From Cyanobium sp. Tous-M-B4 (GTDB taxonomy: Bacteria; Cyanobacteriota; Cyanobacteriia; PCC-6307; Cyanobiaceae): a DNA stretch of 64,000 bases. The position numbers and the translations under genes were made by a program. The first letter of the stretch is position 1. The number at the start of each line of letters is the position of its first letter. The notes beneath the pieces were generated by a model. It was given only the letters and a program-made list of their open reading frames with translations, did not search any database and was not told the DNA's origin. The DNA is taken from assembly GCF_024345395.1 (NCBI RefSeq), contig NZ_JAGQBA010000006.1, forward strand, positions 124,001 through 188,000. The letters are read 5' to 3'. Positions 47,192 through 57,005 of this stretch are shown here, in pieces.

Positions 47192-49360
47192 ATGGCTGGT
47201 TTGCTGAGTTTGAAGGCTGTTTGGCCCCTGATGGGCGCCGCCCTCCTCTCGGCGAGCCCTGCCCTAGCCCAGCCTGCATCGCAGCAGGTGGACAACCCAT
47301 TGGCGGATCCGGCCAGCCAGGCGCCCGCGCCCACCAAGCCCGTCCCCCAGACACCATTTCCAACTCAGGCCGCCCCGGTAGCCGAGCCTGCTGCCAAAGC
47401 TGAACCCAAGGTTTTGATCGCCGAGGTGGCGATCGAAGGCCTCCAAGACCACCCTGAACGGGAACGGCTGGAGCTGGCCGCCTACGCTGCGATGGCGGCC
47501 ACCCCAGGTTCGCGGGTTACCCGCAACGAGCTGCAGACCGATCTATCAGCGATCTATGCCAGCGGCTGGTTTTCCGATGTGCGGATCCAGCCTGTAGATG
47601 GTCCGCTGGGCGTGCGGCTGGTGGTGGTGGTGGTGGCCAACCCGGTGCTGCAGCAGGTCAAGCTCGATCCAGCCGACCTGAAGTTGCCGGAGCAGGTGGT
47701 CAAGGACACCTTCGCCGCTGACTACGGCAAAACTCTCAACCTCAACACCCTGCAGACCCGCATGCAGGAGTTGCAGCGCTGGTATGCCGATCAGGGCTAC
47801 TCCCTGGCACGGATCACCGGTCCTAGCCGGGTGAGTCCGGAGGGGGTGGTGGAGCTGCTGGTTCGCCAGGGCACCGTTGAGGGGGTTGAGGTGCAGTTCC
47901 TCAATAAGGAAGGCTCTGCCACCAACGACAAAGGCGAGCCAATTCGGGGCAAGACCAAGCCCTGGGTAGTGACCCGCGAGGTGTCCATGCGCCCTGGACA
48001 GGTGTTCAACCGGCGCGAGCTCGAGGAGGACATCAAGCGCATCTACGGCACGGGCCTTTTCAGTGATGTCAAGGTGACTCTTAAGCCGGTGCCGGCCGAG
48101 CCTGGCAAGGTGGTGATTGTGCTTGGCATTGTTGAGCAGTCCAGTGGTTCTTTGTCAGGTGGCCTGGGCTACAGCCAGAGCCAGGGTGTGTTTGGCCAGA
48201 TCCAGTTGCAGGACAGCAACCTCTTTGGCCGGGCTTGGGACCTCGGCACCAACATCTCCTACGGCCAATTCGGCGGCCTTGGTGATATCACCTTCACAGA
48301 TCCTTGGATCAAGGACAACAAATATCGAACTTCCTTCCGGGCTCGCTTCTTCTTTAGTCGCGAAATTCCTCAGCTATTTCAAAGTGAAAATACAACGTTT
48401 AGCTACCAACTTAGGAACTTCGATGGAGCTGATTTTGATGTTGTGACTAGTCGCAAGGTCAACCCAAATGGTACTGAAACTATCAAGACAAACTTTGATA
48501 CGGTCGCGATTCAGCGTATTGGGGCGAACGTTCAGCTTGTGCGTCCCTTGAATGGTGGTAACCCTTACAAAAAAGCTCCTTGGAATCTGATTTTGTCATT
48601 CGGGGGCCAGGAAGTTACCCCAATGGACTTTTCGGGAGGTAAGTATTCTTACGGTGTGGTCGGGGCTACTAAATCGCCGACTCGTGTGCCGAGCAACCAG
48701 GTTATCTGCCTCGCCTTCAACTGCGCTTCTGAAAACCAGCTGGTTAGTTTTAGGGTTGGTACTACGTACAGCACCCTTAACGACCCCCGCAACCCAACAA
48801 AGGGTAACTTCCTGAGCCTGGGCACTGAGCAATTTATTTCTGTTGGGGAAAACTCCCCAACTTTCAATCGCATTCGGGGTACCTTCACCCACTACATACC
48901 TGTGGAGTGGTTGAAGATCTTCAAGGGCTGCCGTCCCAAGCCCGGTGAGACCAAAGATTGTAAGCAGGCATTGGCTTTCCAAGTTTCAGCTGGGACCTTG
49001 GTAGGCAGTGACATTCCCCCTTACGAAGCTTTCTGCCTGGGTGGTGGCAATTCTGTGCGTGGTTACTACGACTGCGATTTAGGTGTTGGCAAGAGCTTTG
49101 CTGAGGCAACAATTGAGTATCGATTCCCGTTGTTTAGTATTGTTAGTGGTGAGATATTCTTTGATGCTGGTACCACTTTTGGGACCCAGGGAGATATCCC
49201 TGGTAACCCTGGCGGATTGCTTGGCAAAAGTGGTGAGGGCTATTCCCCGGGAGTTGGCTTAATCGTGACTACGCCAGTGGGCCCCCTGCGCCTTGAAGTT
49301 GCCACCCAGGATTTCTCCAGTGATTGGCGCTTCAACTTGGGTGTGGGCTGGAAGTTCTAG
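47192..49360 (+). CDS. bamA: BamA/Omp85-family outer membrane assembly protein
   Basis: The 722-residue precursor has a signal peptide (PLMGAALLSASPALAQ), a Pro/Ala-rich linker, three POTRA-like repeats (about residues 75-330; AIYASGWFSDVRIQP, LVVVVVANPVLQQVKLDPAD, RIYGTGLFSDVKVTLKPV) and a surface-antigen barrel (GLGYSQSQGVFGQIQLQDSN to a C-terminal FNLGVGWKF). It inserts outer-membrane proteins and is the cyanobacterial relative of Toc75. GC is about 41 % across 48361-48600 within the barrel. lpxC starts in a one-base overlap (TAGTG). Confidence 0.93.
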   Translation: MAGLLSLKAVWPLMGAALLSASPALAQPASQQVDNPLADPASQAPAPTKPVPQTPFPTQAAPVAEPAAKAEPKVLIAEVAIEGLQDHPERERLELAAYAAMAATPGSRVTRNELQTDLSAIYASGWFSDVRIQPVDGPLGVRLVVVVVANPVLQQVKLDPADLKLPEQVVKDTFAADYGKTLNLNTLQTRMQELQRWYADQGYSLARITGPSRVSPEGVVELLVRQGTVEGVEVQFLNKEGSATNDKGEPIRGKTKPWVVTREVSMRPGQVFNRRELEEDIKRIYGTGLFSDVKVTLKPVPAEPGKVVIVLGIVEQSSGSLSGGLGYSQSQGVFGQIQLQDSNLFGRAWDLGTNISYGQFGGLGDITFTDPWIKDNKYRTSFRARFFFSREIPQLFQSENTTFSYQLRNFDGADFDVVTSRKVNPNGTETIKTNFDTVAIQRIGANVQLVRPLNGGNPYKKAPWNLILSFGGQEVTPMDFSGGKYSYGVVGATKSPTRVPSNQVICLAFNCASENQLVSFRVGTTYSTLNDPRNPTKGNFLSLGTEQFISVGENSPTFNRIRGTFTHYIPVEWLKIFKGCRPKPGETKDCKQALAFQVSAGTLVGSDIPPYEAFCLGGGNSVRGYYDCDLGVGKSFAEATIEYRFPLFSIVSGEIFFDAGTTFGTQGDIPGNPGGLLGKSGEGYSPGVGLIVTTPVGPLRLEVATQDFSSDWRFNLGVGWKF

Positions 49361-50232
49361 TGGCGCAATGGCCAAGTGACTATTCCGGTGCCTGGACTCT
49401 GAGCCAGTCGGTGCAACGGGAGGGGGTGGGCTTGCACAGCGGGCAGCAAACCCAGGTGCGTTTACAGCCATCACAGCGCCCGGGCTACTGGGTGGGTTGG
49501 CTGGATGCCCCGGAGCTCCCCTTGATTCGTTTGGCCCCGGATCAGGTGAGCGACACTCAGCTTTGTACAGCTTTGCGGCTAGACCAACGTCGCCTAGCCA
49601 CGGTTGAGCATCTGCTGGCTGCCCTGGCCGGCACCGGTGTTACCCAAGCTGAAATCCTCGTGAGCGGCGAGGAGATCCCCTTACTGGATGGATCGGCGCT
49701 GCCCTGGGTGGAGGCGATAGATGAGGCGGGCCTTCAGGCGCTGCCCTATGCGTCAGCGGCGCTGGAGCTTGAGCTGCCGCTCACTGTTAGTAGTGGAGTC
49801 AGCTTTGCCACTGCCTTGCCCCATGTCGGCTTGCGGCTTGGTGCGGCGATTGAATTTGCCGATGCGGCCATTGGCCGCCAGCTGTTTTCAATCGATTTGT
49901 CACCTAGCGCGTTTGTTGAGCAGATTGCCCCGGCCCGCACCTTTGGGCTGCGTTCCCAGGTGGATCAGCTGCGGGCGGCCGGTCTGATCCGGGGTGGCTG
50001 CCTTGAGAATGCCCTTGTATGTGACGGCGACAGCTGGCTCAATCCGCCGCTGCGGTTTGTGGAGGAACCGGTGCGCCATAAAATCCTGGACTTGTTGGGA
50101 GACCTGGCGCTAATCGGATTGCCTCGAGCCCAGGTTTTCGCCTATCGCGGCTCCCACGGGCTCCACACATCTTTGGCTGCGGCCCTGGCCGGCCTGGCCA
50201 GCACCTCCCCCTCCAGTTCTTTCGCCAGTTGA
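49360..50232 (+). CDS. lpxC: UDP-3-O-acyl-N-acetylglucosamine deacetylase
   Basis: The 290-residue zinc enzyme has the start [20 protein letters not shown], the zinc/His motif [36 protein letters not shown] and [15 protein letters not shown] with metal ligands. It commits to lipid A synthesis. The start is GTG 49360, sharing a base with the bamA stop; the longer frame to 49324 is rejected. fabZ follows with a TGATG overlap. Confidence 0.95.
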   Translation: MAQWPSDYSGAWTLSQSVQREGVGLHSGQQTQVRLQPSQRPGYWVGWLDAPELPLIRLAPDQVSDTQLCTALRLDQRRLATVEHLLAALAGTGVTQAEILVSGEEIPLLDGSALPWVEAIDEAGLQALPYASAALELELPLTVSSGVSFATALPHVGLRLGAAIEFADAAIGRQLFSIDLSPSAFVEQIAPARTFGLRSQVDQLRAAGLIRGGCLENALVCDGDSWLNPPLRFVEEPVRHKILDLLGDLALIGLPRAQVFAYRGSHGLHTSLAAALAGLASTSPSSSFAS

Positions 50233-50735
50233 TGCCCTTGTCTGACACCAGCCCACCGCTTTCTGAGCCCGCCGCGCCGGCGTCCTTGGATCCCCGAGCT
50301 GCGGTGATCCTCACCAGCGAGCAGATTCAGGGACTGCTGCCCCATCGCTATCCATTCGCTTTGGTGGATCGGGTGATTGAGCATGAGCCGGGCAAACGCG
50401 CTGTGGCGATTAAAAACGTCACCCTCAATGAGCCCCAGTTTCAGGGCCATTTCCCCGGTCGCCCCCTGATGCCGGGAGTGTTGATCGTTGAGGCCATGGC
50501 CCAGGTGGGCGGGTTGATCGTTACCCAGATGCCCGATCTGCCCAAGGGCTTATTTGTGTTTGCCGGCATCGATGGGGTGCGGTTTCGTCGTCCGGTGGTG
50601 CCTGGCGACCAGCTGGTAATCACCTGTGAGTTGCTGAGCCTCAAGCGCCGCCGTTTCGGCAAGGTCAAGGCAGAAGCCAGCGTGGATGGTCTGCTGGTTT
50701 GCTCCGGGGAACTGATGTTCTCGCTGGTGGACTGA
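50232..50735 (+). CDS. fabZ: 3-hydroxyacyl-ACP dehydratase
   Basis: The 167-residue hot-dog-fold protein shows [20 protein letters not shown] and [20 protein letters not shown] with the catalytic His. It provides fatty-acid chains for membranes and for lipid A. Its position between lpxC and lpxA is the common arrangement. It starts TGATG with lpxC and ends TGATG with lpxA. Confidence 0.95.
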   Translation: MPLSDTSPPLSEPAAPASLDPRAAVILTSEQIQGLLPHRYPFALVDRVIEHEPGKRAVAIKNVTLNEPQFQGHFPGRPLMPGVLIVEAMAQVGGLIVTQMPDLPKGLFVFAGIDGVRFRRPVVPGDQLVITCELLSLKRRRFGKVKAEASVDGLLVCSGELMFSLVD

Positions 50736-51541
50736 TGGCCACGACCATCCATCCCACGGCTGTTGTCGATCCCAAAGCTCAGCTGGCTGAAGGTGTTGAA
50801 GTTGGGCCCTACGCCGTGATCGGCCCCCAGGTGGAGCTCGGTGCTGGCTGCCGCATCGGGCCCCATGTGGTTCTCGATGGCAGGGTGCGCATGGGCCGCG
50901 ATAACCGCATATTTCCTGGGGCCTGCATCGGCCTCGAACCCCAGGATCTCAAATACACTGGTGATCCCACCGAGGTGGTGCTGGGCGACGAGAACACGAT
51001 CAGGGAGTGCGTCACCATCAACCGGGCCACCACTGGCCACCAACAAACGCGGCTTGGGAGCGGCAATTTGTTGATGGCCTATTGCCATCTGGGCCACAAC
51101 TGTGAATTAGGCGACCGGATCGTGATCGCCAATGGGGTAGCCGTGGCCGGCCATGTGGTGATCGGCGATCGGGCTGTGATTGGTGGCGTGCTCGGTATTC
51201 ATCAGTTCGTGCATATCGGTACCCTGGCCATGGTGGGGGGCATGAGCCGTATCGAGCGTGATGTGCCGCCATTCACATTGGTGGAGGGTCATCCCTCCCG
51301 TGTCAGGGCTCTCAACAAAATTGGCCTCCAGCGCAGCGGCCTATTCGATCAGGACGGCGGCCGACAATTTGAGCAACTCAAGCAGGCTTGGACCCTGGTT
51401 TACCGCAGTGGCATCACCCTGGCTGAAGCCCTAAGCCAGTTGCGCTCCCAGCCCCTGGGCGGCGCCGCAGACCAGTTGTGCAGTTTCCTAGAGGCCTCCA
51501 TTGGCCCCTCCCGCCGCGGGCCGATCCCGGGGACGCGCTGA
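50735..51541 (+). CDS. lpxA: UDP-N-acetylglucosamine acyltransferase
   Basis: The 268-residue protein is made of left-handed hexapeptide repeats ([38 protein letters not shown]) with the catalytic-His block [20 protein letters not shown] and [14 protein letters not shown]. It adds the first acyl chain of lipid A. ATG 50735 shares a base with the fabZ stop; lpxB follows with the same TGATG arrangement. Confidence 0.95.
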   Translation: MATTIHPTAVVDPKAQLAEGVEVGPYAVIGPQVELGAGCRIGPHVVLDGRVRMGRDNRIFPGACIGLEPQDLKYTGDPTEVVLGDENTIRECVTINRATTGHQQTRLGSGNLLMAYCHLGHNCELGDRIVIANGVAVAGHVVIGDRAVIGGVLGIHQFVHIGTLAMVGGMSRIERDVPPFTLVEGHPSRVRALNKIGLQRSGLFDQDGGRQFEQLKQAWTLVYRSGITLAEALSQLRSQPLGGAADQLCSFLEASIGPSRRGPIPGTR

Positions 51542-52734
51542 TGCTGCGATTGCTGGTGAGCACCGGTGAGGTGTCTGGGGATTTGCAGGGATCGCTGTTG
51601 GTAAAGGCTTTGCACGAGGAGGCCCGGCGCCGCCAGCTCAATCTCGAGATCGTGGCCCTTGGTGGCGAGCGCATGGAGCGCGCCGGTGCGGCACTGCTGG
51701 CTAACACCACCCGGATGGGTGCTATCGGATTACTGGAGGCTATTCCCTTTGTATTGCCGACCTTGAGGTTGCAGCGGCGCTTGAAGCGTTGGTTTCGCCG
51801 CGACCCTCCCGATGGCGTGGTGCTGATCGACTACATGGGCCCCAATGTGAGCTTGGGGCTGCGGCTCAAGCGCAGATTTCCCAAGGTGCCCGTCACTTAC
51901 TACATAGCCCCGCAGGAGTGGGCATTCAAATTCGGCAACGGCGGCCGCTCCAATCTGATCAGCTTCACAAATCAGATCTTGGCGATTTTTCAGGAGGAGG
52001 CCCGCTTCTATCGCTGTCGTGGCGCCAATGTCACCTATGTGGGCCATCCCCTGCTGGACACCATCGGTGAAGTGCCAAGCCAGCAGGAGGCCCGCCGTCA
52101 GCTTGGGCTGCGCGGTGATGCGCCAGTGCTGCTGCTGATGCCGGCATCGCGGCGCCAGGAGATCCGCTACATGCTGCCCCACATCGTGGCGGCGGCTGCC
52201 GAGCTGCAGCGCCAGCGGCCCGAGTTGCAGGTGGTGGTGCCGGCGGGATTGCCAGGCTTCGAGGCCCATCTGGCGCGGCAACTTGGCCAGGCAGGGGTGC
52301 GGGCGGAGATCATTGCTGCCGCAGATTCAGACCAGCTCAAGGCCTGCCTCTGCGCTGCCGCCGATTTGGCCTTGGCCAAATCGGGCACGGTGAATCTGGA
52401 GCTGGCCCTGCGGGGTGTGCCCCAGGTGGTGGTGTATCGGGTCAGCCGGGCGACAGCCTTCGTGGCTCGCCACCTCCTGCGGTTCAGCGTGCCCCACATC
52501 TCCCCGGTAAACCTGGTGCTGGGAGAGCGGCTGGTGCCTGAGCTGCTGCAGGAGGACCTCACGGCTGCGGCAATCGTGCGCGAGGCCCTACCCCTGCTTG
52601 AGCTTGATGCCAGCGGTGGGGCTCGCCAAACCATGTTGGATGGATACCGGCGGCTGCGATTGGAATTAGGTGAGCCGGGCGTCACCCAGCGGGCCGCATC
52701 CGCCATCTTTGACCAGGTACTGGAAGCTCGATGA
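51541..52734 (+). CDS. lpxB: Lipid-A-disaccharide synthase
   Basis: The 397-residue GT19 enzyme has [60 protein letters not shown] and [20 protein letters not shown]. It condenses UDP-diacyl-GlcN with lipid X at the inner face of the cytoplasmic membrane. Length is normal. It overlaps msrA by four bases (ATGA, 52731-52734). Confidence 0.95.
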   Translation: MLRLLVSTGEVSGDLQGSLLVKALHEEARRRQLNLEIVALGGERMERAGAALLANTTRMGAIGLLEAIPFVLPTLRLQRRLKRWFRRDPPDGVVLIDYMGPNVSLGLRLKRRFPKVPVTYYIAPQEWAFKFGNGGRSNLISFTNQILAIFQEEARFYRCRGANVTYVGHPLLDTIGEVPSQQEARRQLGLRGDAPVLLLMPASRRQEIRYMLPHIVAAAAELQRQRPELQVVVPAGLPGFEAHLARQLGQAGVRAEIIAAADSDQLKACLCAAADLALAKSGTVNLELALRGVPQVVVYRVSRATAFVARHLLRFSVPHISPVNLVLGERLVPELLQEDLTAAAIVREALPLLELDASGGARQTMLDGYRRLRLELGEPGVTQRAASAIFDQVLEAR

Positions 52735-53399
52735 ATACCCGCCCCCCCACTCTTGGTGCCCGTCCCCTGGCCTGGCTGTTGAGCCTGCTGCTCCTGCTTT
52801 GCGCTGCCCCAGCCCCAGCCATGGCTGCCAATGCGCCTCAGGAAGCGGTGCTTGCTGGCGGTTGTTTCTGGTGTTTGGAACACGACCTCGAAAAGCTCCC
52901 AGGGGTTTTGGACGCTCAGAGTGGTTACAGCGGTGGCGCCGGAGCTAACCCCACCTACGGCCAGGTATCGGCTGGGGGCAGCGGCCACCAGGAGGTGGTG
53001 CGGGTGCGGTTCGATCCTTCCCGGATCAGCTACGCAAGCCTGCTGCGCTCCTACTGGCGCAACATTGATCCTTTAGATGGTGGCGGCCAGTTTTGCGATC
53101 GCGGCAGCTCCTATCGCCCGGTGATTTTCACCAGTGGCGCCGATCAACAAAACCAGGCCCAGGCAAGCCTGCGCGCCGCCGCCGCCGAGCTGGGCCGTCC
53201 GGTCGCAGCCCTGAAGGTGCAGATCAAGCCGCTGAATCGCTTCTGGCCGGCAGAGGCCTACCACCAGAACTATGCGCAGCTCAACAGCGTCAAATACAAC
53301 TACTACCGCTGGGCTTGCGGCCGGGATCGGCGGCTTGATTCGGTGTGGGGCAAGCGCGCTCGCAGTGGGGCGGCTTGGGCTTCTGGCAGCAAGTCCTGA
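52731..53399 (+). CDS. msrA: Exported peptide-methionine (S)-S-oxide reductase
   Basis: The 222-residue protein has an N-terminal signal ([20 protein letters not shown], residues 14-33) and the MsrA active site [20 protein letters not shown] (Cys about residue 45), plus [20 protein letters not shown]. It repairs S-methionine sulfoxide outside the cytoplasm. It sits at the end of the bamA-lpx operon, an unusual place, and complements the exported MsrB near 12.5 kb. Confidence 0.92.
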   Translation: MNTRPPTLGARPLAWLLSLLLLLCAAPAPAMAANAPQEAVLAGGCFWCLEHDLEKLPGVLDAQSGYSGGAGANPTYGQVSAGGSGHQEVVRVRFDPSRISYASLLRSYWRNIDPLDGGGQFCDRGSSYRPVIFTSGADQQNQAQASLRAAAAELGRPVAALKVQIKPLNRFWPAEAYHQNYAQLNSVKYNYYRWACGRDRRLDSVWGKRARSGAAWASGSKS

Positions 53400-53407
53400 C
53401 TAGCGAT

Positions 53408-53449
53408 CGCTCCCCTGGGAGCGCAGACAGCCAGGAATTGCGGCAATTC
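53408..53449. repeat. Two tight palindromes downstream of msrA
   Basis: CGCTCCC-CT-GGGAGCG (53408-53423) is followed by GAATTGC-G-GCAATTC (53435-53449), the latter odd-centred like the one at 18902-18920. Neither has a T-run. A GCGATCGC (HIP1) octamer overlaps the first at 53403-53410. Confidence 0.6.
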
Positions 53450-53573
53450 TGAGGAAAATCTAAAGGAATAGTGTCTCTGGTGGTCGCTTAGCTGCAGTTA
53501 TGGAGCGGCTTTCCGCCCTTTCAGGGCCAGCTAGGACTGCCTAAGATTCTGTTAATTGCGTGAGCAGTCCTGT

Positions 53574-53780
53574 ATGTATCTGCTGACCATCCGCGATGGT
53601 TTGAATACCCGCCATGTTGGGCCCTACGTAAGTCCGAAGCAGGCTGCTGACGACCTTGATCGCCTCTTGCCCCTCTGCGGTGAGCGGGCCCGCTGGCAGA
53701 TTCATGCCCTGGAATCGCCTGCGGAGTTGATGGCCAGCCTGGGTGCTGGAGCCGCTCGTACGGCAGTCGTGGCTGCCTAA
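53574..53780 (+). CDS. Small hypothetical protein
   Basis: The 68-residue frame begins MYLLTIRDGLNTRHVGPYVS and contains AADDLDRLLPLCGERARWQI and HALESPAELMASLGAG. It looks like a compact alpha/beta protein, and its codon use resembles neighbouring genes. I recognise no characterised family. A 174-bp gap upstream holds the two palindromes above. ATG 53574 is preferred to upstream GTG 53556. Confidence 0.62.
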   Translation: MYLLTIRDGLNTRHVGPYVSPKQAADDLDRLLPLCGERARWQIHALESPAELMASLGAGAARTAVVAA

Positions 53781-53783
53781 GCC

Positions 53784-54038
53784 CTAACTGCGTCCGGGAT
53801 AGCCGCGCAGTAGGCCGCTCTCGATCATCAGCCCCACGCCGGCATTGATCAGGATCAGGCCAAACGTGCCATACCAGAACCAGGGCCCGGGGCTGGTAAG
53901 GGTTTCCAATTTGCCCGCGGCGGCAAGCACCTGGATACCTTTGCGGATCACCGCCTCGCCAAATAGGCAGAGCCCGGCGGGCAGGAGCAGCACGCCGAGT
54001 TGGGCCTTGACATACCAGCGGATCTTCTGAACGGCCAT
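53784..54038 (-). CDS. Small membrane protein, hypothetical
   Basis: The 84-residue protein has two hydrophobic stretches (residues 13-33 and 50-73; LGVLLLPAGLCLFGEAV, FWYGTFGLILINAGVGLMI) and a basic C-terminus. It is encoded between the small hypothetical gene (convergent, three-base gap) and pepA upstream on the same strand. No family function known to me. Confidence 0.68.
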   Translation of the reverse strand: MAVQKIRWYVKAQLGVLLLPAGLCLFGEAVIRKGIQVLAAAGKLETLTSPGPWFWYGTFGLILINAGVGLMIESGLLRGYPGRS

Positions 54039-54068
54039 GGAGGGCTCAAAGGCGTCAGGGCTCCAAAT

Positions 54069-55586
54069 TTAGGCCGCAGCTTCAAGCAGCGCCTCCGAAC
54101 ACACCCAATTCACCAGAGTGCGCACGCCGAAGCCGGTGGCGCCGGCGGGATCCTGGCCGCGGCCCTTGTCACTCCAGACGGTGCCGGCGATATCGAGGTG
54201 GGCCCAGGCCAGCTTTGGGGTGACGAAGTCCTGCAGGAACAGGGCGGCGGTGATCGAGCCCCCGGGCCGGGGGCCCGTGTTCTTGAGGTCGGCAAACTGG
54301 CTCTTGAGCCCGGCCTTGTAGGAGGCCCTCAGGGGCATGCGCCAGAGGTCTTCACCGCTGGCTTTGCTGGCGCCCAGCAGGGCATCGGCCAGGCCATCGT
54401 TGTTGGACCAGAGGCCCGCCATCTCCTCCCCCAGGGCGATCACGCATGCTCCGGTGAGGGTGGCCAGATCCACCACCGCATCCGGCTCGAGCTTGCAGGC
54501 ATACACCAGGGCATCGGCCAGGGTCAGTCGCCCCTCGGCATCGGTGTTGTTGATCTCGATCGTTTTGCCGTTGGAAGCGGTGACGATCGCGCCGGGGTGG
54601 ATGGCCCCGCCACTGATCATGTTTTCGCAGGCCGCCACGATCATGTGCACCTCCACGCCGGCGGGCTTGAGCTCGGCGATGGCACGCATGGCCCCAAGCA
54701 CCGCCGCGCTGCCGCCCATGTCGTACTTCATCATCTCGATCTGGGAGCCGGCGGTCTTGAGGTTGTAGCCGCCGGAATCGAAGGTGAGGCCCTTGCCCAC
54801 TAGTACCAGGCGCCGCTTAGCCACACCCTCGGGGCGGTAGGTGAGGTGGATGAACTTGGGCGCCAGGTCTGAGCCCTGGGCCACCGCCAGGTAGGAGCCC
54901 ATGCCCAGGGCTTCGCAGTCGGCCCTCTCCAGCACCGTCAGCTCCAGGCCGAAGTCCCGGGAGAGGGCAGCGGCGGTGTCAGCCAAATGTTGAGGCGTGG
55001 CCACGTTGGGTGGAGCGGCCACCAGCTCCCGGGCCAGCTCGACGCCGGCGCAGCTGGCTGCCACTGCCGCCAGGGCGGGAGCGGCGCTTGCTGCCACGCC
55101 GATCAGGCTGATCGTCTCCGGCAGGCTCCGGGGCTCGGGCTTCCCCTTGAAGCGCTGGTCGCTGAACAGGGCCAGGCGGCTGGCCTCCGCCATGGCCTGG
55201 GCCGCAGCATCTGCTGCCAAGGCCTCGATCGGCATGGCCAGGGCCAGATGGCTTGCACCAGCGGCAGCAGCAGCTTGACTGGCGGCGGCGCAGGCCCGGC
55301 GCAGGCCGGCGAGGTTGAAGTCGGCTGGAGCCCCCAGACCCACCAGGATCAGGGTCTGGGGGCTGGCATCTAGGCGATCGAGGCTGAGGCATTCGCCGGG
55401 CTGGGCTTTGAAGCGTCTTTGCTCCAGGCGACTCGTCAGCGACTGACCCAGGGCGGCGCTGAGCAGCTCAAGCTGGGGGTGGTCGGGGCGATCTTCGGCA
55501 CCGGCGAATAGGCCGACGGCCAGGCAGTCACCATCGAAATGGCCCAGGGCCGCAGGCAGGACGTCGGGGATGCAGCGAAAGTCCAT
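54069..55586 (-). CDS. pepA: Leucyl aminopeptidase
   Basis: The 505-residue M17 enzyme has the metal-site signatures LVGKGLTFDSGGYNLKTAGS and EINNTDAEGRLTLADALVYA, with ACENMISGGAIHPGAIV preceding. It releases N-terminal hydrophobic residues in the cytoplasm as a hexamer. The N-terminal 165 residues form the regulatory macro-like domain. Length is normal. Confidence 0.95.
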   Translation of the reverse strand: MDFRCIPDVLPAALGHFDGDCLAVGLFAGAEDRPDHPQLELLSAALGQSLTSRLEQRRFKAQPGECLSLDRLDASPQTLILVGLGAPADFNLAGLRRACAAASQAAAAAGASHLALAMPIEALAADAAAQAMAEASRLALFSDQRFKGKPEPRSLPETISLIGVAASAAPALAAVAASCAGVELARELVAAPPNVATPQHLADTAAALSRDFGLELTVLERADCEALGMGSYLAVAQGSDLAPKFIHLTYRPEGVAKRRLVLVGKGLTFDSGGYNLKTAGSQIEMMKYDMGGSAAVLGAMRAIAELKPAGVEVHMIVAACENMISGGAIHPGAIVTASNGKTIEINNTDAEGRLTLADALVYACKLEPDAVVDLATLTGACVIALGEEMAGLWSNNDGLADALLGASKASGEDLWRMPLRASYKAGLKSQFADLKNTGPRPGGSITAALFLQDFVTPKLAWAHLDIAGTVWSDKGRGQDPAGATGFGVRTLVNWVCSEALLEAAA

Positions 55587-55638
55587 GGGGCGGCCGAGGT
55601 TGGGCGCGATCGTAGCCAGCGCGGCCAGCCCAATTCAC

Positions 55639-56238
55639 CTAGGCAGGATCGGCTTGAAACGGCGTGGCCCAGCGGCTGCGGGTTTCCTTGTTGAAGGGCG
55701 GCAGCCAGCGCTGAATCAGGGCCTGCTCCAGGGCGCGGCGCGGCCGGATGGCGGCGGGCACGTCTAACCAAAAGCGGATGCTGGTTTGGCAGCCCAGGCC
55801 CGCTTTCAGCAGGGCTTCGCTATATGCGGCGAGATAGGCCTTGCAGTCGTGTTCGCCTTTCCAGCGCCGATCTGCCTGGCCGGTTTCACCCACGTAGAGC
55901 AGCAGTGGCTGGCCCAGGCCGGCGGGCCGATCTGTTACCAGATAGAGGGCTGCACCCTGTTGGGGTGAGGCGGGCCAGCGCCAGAAGGAAAGGGCCTGGG
56001 GGGTGAGCTGCAGGGGGTTGAAGGCCTCGGCGATCTCGTCAGGCGTTGCAGGGCTACCGGCAAACAGAGAGACCTGCATGGCACCACCAGCTTGGTTGCT
56101 CCACAGGGGCTGCTGGTGGGCGGCGAGGCGGGTCTGCCAGTCCAGCAGCTGCGAGGCTTGCAGGGGCAGATCAGGGCCATCGGTGCGGCCAGCGCCCCCC
56201 ACCTGGCTGGCCGTAAACAACTCGCCTTGACGCACCAT
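55639..56238 (-). CDS. GIY-YIG-like nuclease-domain protein
   Basis: The C-terminal half (residues about 95-190) fits a compact GIY-YIG domain: ALYLVTDRP, LLLYVGETGQADRRWKGEHD with candidate Tyr and Arg, and ALEQALIQRWLPPFNKE with the metal-binding Glu. The N-terminal 90 residues are unclassified. Family resemblance is moderate. It lies four bases after the helix-hairpin-helix gene, so an operon is likely, suggesting a DNA-related role. Confidence 0.72.
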   Translation of the reverse strand: MVRQGELFTASQVGGAGRTDGPDLPLQASQLLDWQTRLAAHQQPLWSNQAGGAMQVSLFAGSPATPDEIAEAFNPLQLTPQALSFWRWPASPQQGAALYLVTDRPAGLGQPLLLYVGETGQADRRWKGEHDCKAYLAAYSEALLKAGLGCQTSIRFWLDVPAAIRPRRALEQALIQRWLPPFNKETRSRWATPFQADPA

Positions 56239-56242
56239 CGCT

Positions 56243-56959
56243 TCAGGCCCCAGTGCTGGTTTGGCCTAGGCGGGCAGTGCCCTTGCGGCCTGGGGGCAGG
56301 GCTGGGCCGGCAGGGCCTTGCCTGAAGCTCACTTTGCCAATCCAGCTTTCCACCAGGTCGGCGGGAAATTGCAGCCGCTGTTGCAGGTCTGCCAGATCGC
56401 GAAAGGGGCTGCGACTTCGTTCACGCAGCAGTCGGCTGAGCCTGGGCGGATCGAGCCCCAGCCCTGCTAGCTCCTGGCTGGAAGCCTGGTTGAGATCCAC
56501 TCGGGTAGCGGATTGCAAAGGCGTTGCTGGCTCTCCGTACCAGCGAAATTCCAGCAAGGGCAGCCAGCAGCGCATCACTGCCTCGGAGAGATCCAGCAAC
56601 CGTTGCAGGTCGTCGGCGCCGCTGAGCTGGATGCCGCCCGCCTGCAGCCGCAGCAGCAGGTCCACTTGGTCGGCAGCGATGCCCGGCAGCCGCAGCCAGT
56701 CGGCCGCGGTGGCGCGGTTCACATCAAGCCGCCAGCCCAGGGCAGCGGCTCGGCCCACGGCCTCAGCATCTTCAAGCTTGAGGGCGGGGTTGTGTTGCAG
56801 CTTTAGGGCCAGCAGCTCCTGCTCCACCAGCTCCCTTTGGACCCGCTCCCGCTCCGCCGCTGCATCGGCAGGTGCAGCAGGGAGCTGTGCTGGTGGGATC
56901 TGGCCAGTGGCCCTCAGCAGCTGACGCGCCAGGGGATCCAACCAGTGCCGCTTGGCCAT
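56243..56959 (-). CDS. Helix-hairpin-helix DNA-binding protein
   Basis: The 238-residue protein has two ComEA-like helix-hairpin-helix segments: LDVNRATAADWLRLPGIAAD (about residues 90-110) and VDLNQASSQELAGLGLDPPR (about 155-175), each followed by a helix pair such as FRDLADLQQRLQFP. These bind DNA backbone non-specifically. An Arg/Glu-rich N-terminal helix precedes them. ATG 56959 (MAKRHWLDP) is chosen over 56980. No signal peptide, unlike exported ComEA. Confidence 0.82.
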   Translation of the reverse strand: MAKRHWLDPLARQLLRATGQIPPAQLPAAPADAAAERERVQRELVEQELLALKLQHNPALKLEDAEAVGRAAALGWRLDVNRATAADWLRLPGIAADQVDLLLRLQAGGIQLSGADDLQRLLDLSEAVMRCWLPLLEFRWYGEPATPLQSATRVDLNQASSQELAGLGLDPPRLSRLLRERSRSPFRDLADLQQRLQFPADLVESWIGKVSFRQGPAGPALPPGRKGTARLGQTSTGA

Positions 56960-57005
56960 GGCGGAATGCCACCGCATCAAAAACGCCTCGAACCTAGCTG
57001 GGGTC

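Noticed and set aside
53403-53410. HIP1 octamer GCGATCGC, also seen at 19410-19417, 32701-32708 and 53095-53102
   Set aside because: Only four found by eye, close to what GC-rich chance allows; not evidence for HIP1 enrichment here.
54000-54803. A 267-residue plus-strand frame antisense to pepA
   Set aside because: Shadow of the M17 peptidase, no independent motif.
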